Below are positions 1-6,869 of a stretch of 49,094 nt of DNA, piece by piece; within the stretch, counting starts at the first letter, position 1; every line of letters begins with the position of its first letter. Under the pieces are notes generated by a model. The model was not told where the DNA came from and did not search any database. It saw only the letters and a list, made by a program, of their open reading frames with translations. Position numbers and translations under genes: made by a program. The stretch covers positions 1 to 49,094 of the forward strand of contig CANQUE010000012.1 of the NCBI GenBank assembly GCA_947626905.1, given 5' to 3'. Source of the DNA: an uncultured Oscillospiraceae bacterium. GTDB taxonomy: Bacteria > Bacillota > Clostridia > Oscillospirales > Oscillospiraceae.

Positions 1-1749
1 CGGGCCGACGGCAGCGAGGTGCAGTATCCCCGCCAGCCCCTGCCCAGCGAGCAGAGCTGGGGCGAGCACATGTGGACGGTGGATTACCGGGACAAAAACC
101 GCATCAACACCCACGAGACCGGCACCTCCCCCTGCAAGACCGCCTGCCCGGCCCACATCGCCGTGCAGGGCTATCTGAAGCTGGCCGCCCAGGGCAAATA
201 CACCGAGGCGCTGCAGCTCATCAAGCGGGAGAACCCCTTCCCCGCCGTCTGCGGCCGGGTGTGCAACCGCCGGTGCGAGGACGCCTGCACCCGGGGCACT
301 GTGGACCAGGCCGTGGCCATCGACGAGGTCAAGCGCTTCATCGCCCAGCAGGACCTGGACGCGGAAAAGCGCTTCATCCCCGAGAAGGTCATCCCCAAGG
401 TCCGGGGCGAGTTCGACGAGAAGATCGCCATCATCGGCGGCGGCCCGGCGGGCCTGAGCTGCGCGTACTATCTGGCGGAAAAGGGCTACCGGCCCACCGT
501 GTTTGAAAAAGAGGCCCGGGTGGGCGGCATGCTGATGAACGGCATCCCCTCCTTCCGGCTGGAGAAGGACGTGGTCCAGGCGGAGATCGACATCATCCAG
601 GCCCTGGGCGCGGAATTCAAGACCGGCGTGGAAGTGGGCAAGGACGTGACCATCCAGCAGCTCCGCGACCAGGGCTATAAGGGCTTCTATGTGGCCGTGG
701 GCCTGCAGACCGGCGGCAAGCTGGGCGTGCCCGGCGACGACGCCCAGGGCGTCCAGTCCGGCATCGACTTCATGCGGGCCGTGAATCTGGGCGGCGGCGT
801 AAAGCTGTCCGGCCAGGTGGTGGTCATCGGCGGCGGCAACATCGCCGCGGACGTAGCCCGCACCGCCGTGCGCTGCGGCGCCGAGAGCGTGAGCATGTAC
901 TGCCTGGAGGGCTACGATGACATGCCCATGGGCGAGGAGGACCGCTCCGAATGCGAGCGGGACGGCATCGCCATCCACGCCGGCTGGGGCCAGACCGAGA
1001 TCGTGGCCGAGGGCGGCAAGTGCGCCGGCGTCAAGTTCCGCAAGTGCCTGTCCGTCAAGAACGCCGAAGGCCGCTTCGCCCCCACCTTTGACGACGCCCA
1101 GACCGAGCTGGCGCCGTGCCAGACCGTGCTGTACTGCATCGGCCAGAAGGTGGATTGGAAGGAGCTGCTCAAGGGCACGAAGGTGGAGTTCAACCCCAAC
1201 GGCACCGCCAAGGCCGACCCGGTGACCTATCAGACCGCCGAGCCCGACATCTTTGTGGGCGGCGACGCCTATACCGGCCAGAAGTTCGCCATCGACGCCA
1301 TCGCCGCGGGCCACCAGGGCGCCGTGAGCCTGCACCGGTTCGTGCAGCCCCACTCCAGCCTGACCATCGGCCGCAACCCCAACCACTTCGTGGAGCTGGA
1401 CAAGACCGACATCAAGATCAACGAGGAGACCTTCGACAACACGCCCCGCCAGCGCATCGGCTACAACGAGGCCCTGCGCAGGACCTTCAAGGACGAGCGG
1501 GTGCCCTTCACCGAGGAGCAGGTGAAGAAGGAGACGGCCCGGTGCCTTTCCTGCGGCGCGTCCATCGTGGACCCCAACAAGTGCATCGGCTGCGGCGTGT
1601 GCACCACCAAGTGCGCCTTCGGCGCCATCACCCTGCACCGCGACCGGCCCGAGTGCACCCACATGATCCCGGCGGAGGATAAGCTGAAGGCGATCCTCCC
1701 CTACGCCGCCAAGCAGGCCATCCACATCAAGTTCGGCAAAAAGAGCTGA
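1..1749 (+). CDS. GltD-like FAD/NAD(P) oxidoreductase with 4Fe-4S domains (5' partial)
   Basis: The reading frame is open from base 1. A GTG at 19 is in frame but has no clear ribosome site, so the gene probably begins upstream. Visible order: a Cys-rich helical module (TSPCKTACPAHI near residue 36, then VCGRVCNRRCEDAC near 78) like the Fe-S domain of glutamate synthase beta chains; an FAD Rossmann motif GGGPAGLSCAYYL near 140; a second dinucleotide motif VVIGGGNIAADVART near 271; and a C-terminal ferredoxin-like part with CLSCGAS and CIGCGVCTTKCAFG. The family moves electrons between NAD(P)H, flavin and ferredoxin-type clusters in the cytoplasm. The physiological partner cannot be told from sequence. 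The stop lies one base before hypA, so co-transcription with hypAB is very likely and suggests a link to hydrogenase or another nickel enzyme. Glutamate synthase beta is a less likely alternative because of the extra C-terminal ferredoxin domain. Confidence 0.85.
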   Translation, partial: RADGSEVQYPRQPLPSEQSWGEHMWTVDYRDKNRINTHETGTSPCKTACPAHIAVQGYLKLAAQGKYTEALQLIKRENPFPAVCGRVCNRRCEDACTRGTVDQAVAIDEVKRFIAQQDLDAEKRFIPEKVIPKVRGEFDEKIAIIGGGPAGLSCAYYLAEKGYRPTVFEKEARVGGMLMNGIPSFRLEKDVVQAEIDIIQALGAEFKTGVEVGKDVTIQQLRDQGYKGFYVAVGLQTGGKLGVPGDDAQGVQSGIDFMRAVNLGGGVKLSGQVVVIGGGNIAADVARTAVRCGAESVSMYCLEGYDDMPMGEEDRSECERDGIAIHAGWGQTEIVAEGGKCAGVKFRKCLSVKNAEGRFAPTFDDAQTELAPCQTVLYCIGQKVDWKELLKGTKVEFNPNGTAKADPVTYQTAEPDIFVGGDAYTGQKFAIDAIAAGHQGAVSLHRFVQPHSSLTIGRNPNHFVELDKTDIKINEETFDNTPRQRIGYNEALRRTFKDERVPFTEEQVKKETARCLSCGASIVDPNKCIGCGVCTTKCAFGAITLHRDRPECTHMIPAEDKLKAILPYAAKQAIHIKFGKKS

Positions 1750-1750
1750 T

Positions 1751-2113
1751 ATGCACGAGCTGGGCGTTGTGTTTCACATCATCCGGGACCTGGAAGCGGT
1801 GGCGGCGGAAAACGCCGTCCACCGCATCAGCCGGGTGACCATCCAGCTGGGGGAGGTTTCCACCGTGATCCCCCACTACCTCACCGACTGCTGGAAATGG
1901 GCCGCGGCCAAAAACGACCTGGTGGCCGGGGCGGAGATGGTGGTGGAGACCCTGCCCGCCGTCACCTATTGCGAAGACTGCGGCCGCGAGTACCCCACCG
2001 TGGCCTATGGCCGCGTCTGCCCCCACTGCGGCAGCGAGAGGACCTATCTGCTGCGGGGCAACGAGTTTCTCATCAAGGAGATCGAAGTACCGGAGGAGGA
2101 GCCCCATGGATAA
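1751..2113 (+). CDS. hypA: HypA, nickel metallochaperone for hydrogenase maturation
   Basis: The 120-aa product has the normal length for HypA. It starts MHE, where the conserved His2 and Glu3 belong to the nickel site, and it has the structural zinc site as two CxxC pairs (CEDC near 76 and CPHC near 95). HypA hands Ni to the active site of [NiFe] hydrogenase precursors together with the GTPase HypB. It starts one base after the flavoprotein stop, and its 3' end overlaps hypB by 8 bases, which indicates translational coupling. hypC, hypD, hypE and hypF and the hydrogenase subunits are not in this window. Confidence 0.93.
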   Translation: MHELGVVFHIIRDLEAVAAENAVHRISRVTIQLGEVSTVIPHYLTDCWKWAAAKNDLVAGAEMVVETLPAVTYCEDCGREYPTVAYGRVCPHCGSERTYLLRGNEFLIKEIEVPEEEPHG

Positions 2114-2780
2114 AGTACGGGTCATCGAGGTGAAGCAGAGCGTCTTCGCCGACAACAATGCCGAGGCGGAGCGCATCCGCCGCCGGCTCAAAGAGCAAAA
2201 GACTTTCCTCATCAATCTGATGAGCTCCCCCGGCGCGGGCAAGACCACCACCCTTTGCCGCACCATCGCGGACCTGCGAGAGGAACTGCGCATCGGGATC
2301 ATGGAGGCGGACATCGACTCCACCGTGGACGCGGAGACCATCTCCGCCGCCGGGGCGAAGGCCATCCAGATCCATACCGGCGGCATGTGCCACCTGGACG
2401 CGGGCATGACAGACCAGGGCCTTCAGGAGCTGGGCGCGGAAAACTTCGACCTGGTGGTGCTGGAAAACGTGGGCAACCTGGTCTGCCCGGCGGAATTCGA
2501 CACCGGCGCGGCGAAAAACGTGGCCATCCTGTCCGTGCCCGAGGGGCATGACAAGCCCCTGAAATATCCCCTCATGTTCCAGGTCTGCCACGCGCTTCTC
2601 ATCAACAAGACCGACGTGCTGCCCTACTTCGACTTCGACATGGACAAGGTGCTGGAATACGCCCACATGCGCAATCCCGATCTGGCCGTCTTCCCGGTAT
2701 CGGCCAAGACCGGCGAGGGCTTCCCCGCCTGGGAGAATTGGCTGCGGGAGCAGACCGCCGCCTGGAACGGCGGCAAATGA
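2106..2780 (+). CDS. hypB: HypB, GTPase for nickel insertion
   Basis: The ATG at 2106 overlaps the end of hypA and gives a 224-aa protein. A longer reading in this frame from 2007 is hypA-internal and was not used. P-loop SSPGAGKTT lies near residue 40, followed by a metal-binding GGMCHLD motif (Cys-His of the G-domain metal site) and the guanine-specificity motif NKTD. SIMIBI-class GTPase HypB uses GTP hydrolysis to release nickel to hydrogenase. The N-terminal CxxCGC high-affinity nickel site of the E. coli protein and the His-rich stretch of other HypBs are absent, so this is the minimal form. It is the last gene before a strong terminator. Confidence 0.95.
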   Translation: MDKVRVIEVKQSVFADNNAEAERIRRRLKEQKTFLINLMSSPGAGKTTTLCRTIADLREELRIGIMEADIDSTVDAETISAAGAKAIQIHTGGMCHLDAGMTDQGLQELGAENFDLVVLENVGNLVCPAEFDTGAAKNVAILSVPEGHDKPLKYPLMFQVCHALLINKTDVLPYFDFDMDKVLEYAHMRNPDLAVFPVSAKTGEGFPAWENWLREQTAAWNGGK

Positions 2781-2797
2781 CCGGCAGATACAGCGCG

Positions 2798-2839
2798 GAC
2801 CGGCGCCTGCGATCGCAGGCGCCGGTCTTTTCGTTTTTT
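2798..2839 (+). terminator. Rho-independent terminator after hypB
   Basis: A perfect 13-bp stem (2798-2810 with 2815-2827) around a GATC loop is followed by TTTCGTTTTTT. It lies 18 bases after the hypB stop. Confidence 0.9.
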
Positions 2840-2846
2840 GTACACC

Positions 2847-2873
2847 GCGCCCGCCCCCTGACGGGGCGGGCGC
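2847..2873. terminator. GC-rich hairpin between convergent genes
   Basis: GCGCCCGCCCC (2847-2857) pairs with the matching arm ending at 2873. It lies 11 bases beyond the minus-strand oxidoreductase stop. No U tract follows on the minus strand and only a short TTT on the plus strand, so termination is possible but not of classic form. Confidence 0.45.
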
Positions 2874-2884
2874 TTTCGTATAGT

Positions 2885-4945
2885 TCAGATCTTCATGCAC
2901 ACGTCCCAGGCGTTCCACACCACGTTCCTCAGGTTGCCCCAGGCCACGCATGTGCCCACCCGGTGGATGTGTTTGTCCTTCTTCTCTCCCAGCGGCGCCG
3001 GGTCGAAGCCCACGGCGTTGACCACGCAGTCGCAGGCCAGATCAAAGCTCTTGCCGTCCTTTCCCTTCACGGTGACGGCCCCGTCCCGGATGTCCGTGAT
3101 GGTGGACTGCAGATATACGGGGACCTGCTTGAAGGCCAGCATATCCCGCAGGAAGGAGCTGTTGGCAAGGCATGTGCCCGGCGCGGTGATCAGGTCGTTG
3201 GCCATCTCCACGATCACCGGGTGCTTGCCCTGCAGGACCAGCTCATAGGCCGCCTCACAGGCGGACTGGCCGCCGCCCAGGAACACCACCCGGTCGCCGG
3301 GGTCATCCCCCAGCAGCAGCTGGGTGAAGGTCTTTGTCCGCTCAAAGCCGGGGATGGGCAGGGTCTTGGGCTTGGAGCCGGTGCAGACGATCACCTCGTC
3401 AAACTCGCCCACCAGCGCGGCCGGGTCCTCCACGGGGGTATCAAGGCGCACCTCCACGCCTGCCTTGGAAAGCTCCCGCTCGTACCAGGCCAGAAGCCGC
3501 TTGTCCGCGTCCTTGAAGGACATGGCCGCGGCGGTGATGTATAACCCGCCCAGTTTTCCGTCCTTTTCAAAGATCACCGGCTTATGGCCCCGCTTCTGGA
3601 GCACCAGGGCGCACTCCATGCCGCCGATGCCGCCGCCCACCACGGCCACCTTTTTGGGGCTGGAGGTGGAAACGATCTTATATTTCTTGTGCTGCATGGT
3701 GGGCGGATTCAAGGCGCACCGGGCCAGATGCAGGGCGTCCGGCAGGCTCTGGGTATTGGCCGTGCCCTCGCTCTTGGCGAAGTTGAAGCAGGCGTTATGG
3801 CAGTTGATGCAGGGCTTGATGTCCTCCTCCCGGCCCTCCATGAGCTTGGTGACCCACTGGGGGTCCACCAGGTTCTGCCGGGCGGTGCCCATGGCGTCCA
3901 GTCGGCCGGCGGCGATCTCCTCCGCGGCGGTGGCCGGGTCCATCTTTCCGGCGCAGACCACCGGCATGTTGGTGAACTGCTTGATATGCTCCACCTCGGG
4001 CAGGTTGCAGTTGTGGGGCATATACACCGGCGGATGGGGCCAGTACCAGGCGTCGTAGGTGCCGTTGTCGCAGTTGAACATGGCGTAGCCCGCGTCCTCC
4101 AGGTACTTGACGGCCCGCTCGGACTCGGCCATATCCCGGCCGAACTCGGTGAATTCCTCCCCGGGCACGGCCCCCTGGCCGAAGCCCTTCGTCTTGGACA
4201 CCACAGAGTAGCGCAGCGACACGGGGAAATCGTCCCCGCAGTAGCGGTGGATGCACTGGACGATCTCCACCGGGAAGCGATAGCGGTTTTCAAAGCTGCC
4301 GCCAAACCGGTCCGTGCGGTGGTTCATATTGGCGATGGTGAATTGGTCCAGCAAATATCCCTCGTGGACCGCGTGGATCTCCACGCCGTCCACGCCCGCC
4401 TGCTGCAGGAGCATGGCGGTCTTGCCGAAGGCCTCCACCATCTCCTCGATCTCCTCCACCGACAGCGGACGGCTTTTCAGCTCCGGATACCAGCGGTTGG
4501 GCGTTTCCGAGGCGGAGGCGCAGGCATATTCCACGTCCAAAAACGGCTTGGCCACCGTGCCCAGGGCCTTGTGCTGGAGCATCTTCACCATCAGGTCGTT
4601 GATGGCCATAGACCGGCCGAAACCCGCCGCCAGCTGGACGAACAGCTTCGCCCCGGTCTTGTGGAACTCCGGCATCCACTCCGCCAGGTCCCGGAACATC
4701 TTCTTGTTCTTATACAGCCACCGGCGGCCCATGGTGTCCCGGACGCACTGCATCCCCGGCAGGACCAGGCCCACGTTCTCCTTTGCCCGCTCCAGGATGT
4801 GATGGGCGGCCTCCTTGTCGAAATGGCAGGGCTCCAGCCAGCCGAACAGGCTGGTGCCGCCCATGGAACACTGGACGATGCGGTTTTTGATCTCCACATT
4901 GCCGATCTTCCAGGGGGTAAAAAGCGGCTCGTATCGTTTATCCAT
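2885..4945 (-). CDS. Old Yellow Enzyme-family NADH:flavin oxidoreductase (BaiH/FadH-like, FMN + 4Fe-4S + FAD)
   Basis: The 686-aa product has the full three-part layout of the 2,4-dienoyl-CoA reductase / BaiH / trimethylamine dehydrogenase group. An N-terminal TIM barrel for FMN (start ...FTPWKIGNVEIKNRIV) carries HAVHEGYLL and RTDRFGGSFENRYRF. A 4Fe-4S motif CINCHNAC with a fourth Cys in RCALNP lies near 350-385. A C-terminal FAD/NAD(P) region has VVGGGIGGMECALVL near 420. Such enzymes reduce activated C=C bonds (enoates, enoyl-CoA, steroid enones) in anaerobes; the substrate here is unknown. The ATG at 4945 has AGGGAGAAA just upstream. The gene follows the aconitase X small subunit by 12 bases in the same operon, which suggests it reduces a double bond that aconitase X makes or leads to. 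Confidence 0.88.
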   Translation of the reverse strand: MDKRYEPLFTPWKIGNVEIKNRIVQCSMGGTSLFGWLEPCHFDKEAAHHILERAKENVGLVLPGMQCVRDTMGRRWLYKNKKMFRDLAEWMPEFHKTGAKLFVQLAAGFGRSMAINDLMVKMLQHKALGTVAKPFLDVEYACASASETPNRWYPELKSRPLSVEEIEEMVEAFGKTAMLLQQAGVDGVEIHAVHEGYLLDQFTIANMNHRTDRFGGSFENRYRFPVEIVQCIHRYCGDDFPVSLRYSVVSKTKGFGQGAVPGEEFTEFGRDMAESERAVKYLEDAGYAMFNCDNGTYDAWYWPHPPVYMPHNCNLPEVEHIKQFTNMPVVCAGKMDPATAAEEIAAGRLDAMGTARQNLVDPQWVTKLMEGREEDIKPCINCHNACFNFAKSEGTANTQSLPDALHLARCALNPPTMQHKKYKIVSTSSPKKVAVVGGGIGGMECALVLQKRGHKPVIFEKDGKLGGLYITAAAMSFKDADKRLLAWYERELSKAGVEVRLDTPVEDPAALVGEFDEVIVCTGSKPKTLPIPGFERTKTFTQLLLGDDPGDRVVFLGGGQSACEAAYELVLQGKHPVIVEMANDLITAPGTCLANSSFLRDMLAFKQVPVYLQSTITDIRDGAVTVKGKDGKSFDLACDCVVNAVGFDPAPLGEKKDKHIHRVGTCVAWGNLRNVVWNAWDVCMKI

Positions 4946-4957
4946 TTTCTCTCCCTC

Positions 4958-5398
4958 TCATTCCACCGTCACGGTCCCGTCCGGGGCCACGGTGATCCGC
5001 GTCCCGGTCTGGACATACTGCAAAAACTCGTCCCCCAGCTGGTCGACCACCGGCATGCTGGCCTGGGTCCACACGCCCCCCAGGATGGCCCCGGAGGCCG
5101 CCAGGGAGTCGATGTGTTTGGAGAAAAGCATACAGGCCGGCTGGCGGCCCATGGAGCAGGCGGCAAACAGCACCATGCCCCCGGTGGTGGAGCCGATGGT
5201 CATGGGCAGGCACAGGGCCTTGCCCGCCATAGGCTTTTTATACAGGTCCGGATTGTTCTGGTCTCCGCACTTGACCTTCTTGTCGCCGAACATAAGGGCC
5301 ATCTGGTAGCTGGCCAGGGTATTGAATCCCTCCCGGCTCACCAGCGCCTCCGCCGTGCAGGACCCGGGCACCACGGCCCGACCTTGGAACGTTCTCAT
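4958..5398 (-). CDS. Aconitase X small subunit (swivel domain, DUF126 type)
   Basis: The 146-aa product matches the swivelling small domain of aconitase X: PGSCTAEALVSREGFN near the start, then GKALCLPMTIGSTTGG and a C-terminal DQLGDEFLQYVQTG. In two-subunit aconitase X this domain closes over the Fe-S active site of the large subunit. Known members dehydrate cis-3-hydroxy-L-proline (bacteria) or mevalonate 5-phosphate (archaea). The start codon overlaps the large-subunit stop by 4 bases (ATGA), as expected for a 1:1 complex. Confidence 0.88.
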   Translation of the reverse strand: MRTFQGRAVVPGSCTAEALVSREGFNTLASYQMALMFGDKKVKCGDQNNPDLYKKPMAGKALCLPMTIGSTTGGMVLFAACSMGRQPACMLFSKHIDSLAASGAILGGVWTQASMPVVDQLGDEFLQYVQTGTRITVAPDGTVTVE

Positions 5399-6675
5399 TT
5401 CGCCGCCCCCTTTCCGGTAATGATGGCAAGGATGTCCGCCTCGGTGTAGTACCGGGCGCTGGTATATGTGCGCAGCTTGTTGGAGGAGGTGATCACCGCC
5501 TTGCTCTTGCAGAGGGGGTTGTTCATGTACATCAGCGGGCAGATGTAGCTGACCACCACGCCGGTCTTGGCGAGCCGGGCGGCATAGGGGGTTTTTTCAA
5601 ACTCCCGTATCACCGGCACCGGCGCGGTGAATACCGTGGGCACCGCCACCTGGGCCAGGCCCGATCCCTTCAGCCCCGCCTCCACCGCGTCGGTCCAGTC
5701 CTCCAGCTGCTTCAGGGACATGTGGGGGCAGCCCACGAAGCACAGCTTGGGCGCGGCGTCCGGGTCCTTCCAGATGACCGGGTAATTCCTGCGGGTCTGC
5801 TCCAGGACTTCATCGTCCACCACAAAGGTCCTGGCGTTTTCGGCGATCAGGCTCTCGCCGAAGTCCTTCGCCTCCGGGGTCAGGTTCTCGATGTGATAGA
5901 GCCCCACCGCGCCGTTGGAGGCCGTGGCCGCGCCGAAGTCCTTCAGGTAATCCTTCGCCCCCTCGTCCAGCTCTGTGCCCAGCCACTTGTCCAGCCCCTT
6001 CACATAGGGCACGTCCTCCATGACCTTCATGCCGATGGCCGAGCCCAGAAGCTGGGGCTCCGGGCGGTTTTTGCACCGCACATCGATGACCCAGGTGGCT
6101 TTGCGCCCGGCGTCGGTCAAAAGGCCGAACTCGGGCACGAACCCGGCGATGGAGCCCATCAGCTCGATGATGCCGGAATTGCGGTTGCACCGGGCGCCAA
6201 GAACGGAGTTGGCGTACACCACCGCCGAGGACTCGGCCCAGGACAGCACCTCCCCCCGCTTGGGGGTATTGCCCACCTGGTCCATATAGCAGGCGCAGGT
6301 ATATCCGTCGTCCCCGGTCACCCCCAGCTTCCTCAGCTGGGCCTCATAGCGCTCCTGCTGGGAGTACATGAATTTTTTGAACACCAGGTTCTCCAGGAAC
6401 GAGGCCGGGACCTTCTCGTCCAGGGGTCTGGGATCGGCGGTAAATTTCTGTCCCTGGGGCAGCTTCCCGCCCAGCAGCGTGTCGTACAGATCGTATACCG
6501 GCTTCATCACCCCCAGGCCAAAGCTGATGACCGTGTGGCCATAGGCGCTGGTGACCGGCACCATCCGCTCCGCTCCGAAGGTCTCGCCGTACATGACCAG
6601 GGTCCTGACGACCTTGGCCATCACCTCGCCCTCCCGTCCGTCCAGAAGGGCCTGCTGCTCTTTCGTCAAAAGCAT
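5395..6675 (-). CDS. Aconitase X catalytic (large) subunit
   Basis: The ATG at 6675 (MLLTKEQQALLDG) has AAGGGGTG 5-6 bases upstream; an in-frame extension to 6714 lacks a ribosome site. The 426-aa protein carries landmarks of the aconitase X large domain: EVMAKVVRTLVMYGE, SAYGHTVISFG, the Cys-containing GARCNRNSG near 170, FVGCPHMS near 320 and a C-terminal SSNKLRTYTSARYY. Three Cys ligate an Fe-S cluster that activates the substrate hydroxyl for dehydration. It heads the operon large - small - flavin reductase. Hydroxyproline dehydration is the best-known bacterial role, but the neighbouring flavoenzyme is not a typical partner, so the substrate is open. Confidence 0.88.
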   Translation of the reverse strand: MLLTKEQQALLDGREGEVMAKVVRTLVMYGETFGAERMVPVTSAYGHTVISFGLGVMKPVYDLYDTLLGGKLPQGQKFTADPRPLDEKVPASFLENLVFKKFMYSQQERYEAQLRKLGVTGDDGYTCACYMDQVGNTPKRGEVLSWAESSAVVYANSVLGARCNRNSGIIELMGSIAGFVPEFGLLTDAGRKATWVIDVRCKNRPEPQLLGSAIGMKVMEDVPYVKGLDKWLGTELDEGAKDYLKDFGAATASNGAVGLYHIENLTPEAKDFGESLIAENARTFVVDDEVLEQTRRNYPVIWKDPDAAPKLCFVGCPHMSLKQLEDWTDAVEAGLKGSGLAQVAVPTVFTAPVPVIREFEKTPYAARLAKTGVVVSYICPLMYMNNPLCKSKAVITSSNKLRTYTSARYYTEADILAIITGKGAAK

Positions 6676-6705
6676 TCTATCACCCCTTTTTATCATATTA
6701 TTAAA

Positions 6706-6734
6706 ATTATACAATACATTCCCGTGAAAGTCCA
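6706..6734 (-). promoter_or_regulatory. Promoter of the aconitase X operon
   Basis: On the minus strand -35 TGGACT (6729-6734), a 17-base spacer and a perfect -10 TATAAT (6706-6711) lie 31 bases before the ATG, in a locally AT-rich patch. Confidence 0.75.
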
Positions 6735-6808
6735 GCTATATTCGTACAAACCCGCAAATAGATTTCCTTTTTCTGGTTTTTCCCCGAATCCCGTAGCTCA
6801 CGGCATTA

Positions 6809-6849
6809 CAAAAAACAGCGGTCCGCAAAATGCGGATCGCTGTTTTTTG
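6809..6849 (-). terminator. Terminator after the secreted pullulanase
   Basis: A 12-bp stem with one G-T pair (6816-6827 with 6831-6842) is flanked by A and T runs. Read on the minus strand it is followed by TTTTTTG, downstream of the pullulanase stop at 6870. The T run on the other side makes it symmetrical. Confidence 0.88.
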
Positions 6850-6869
6850 TTTGGCGTAAAGCTTCGCCG

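Noticed and set aside
2738-5449. Long plus-strand frames (268, 244 and 621 codons) opposite the oxidoreductase and aconitase X genes
   Set aside because: They are antisense shadows of GC-rich codons: His/Gly/Ala/Arg-rich, no ribosome sites, no recognisable domain, while the minus strand carries clear families.
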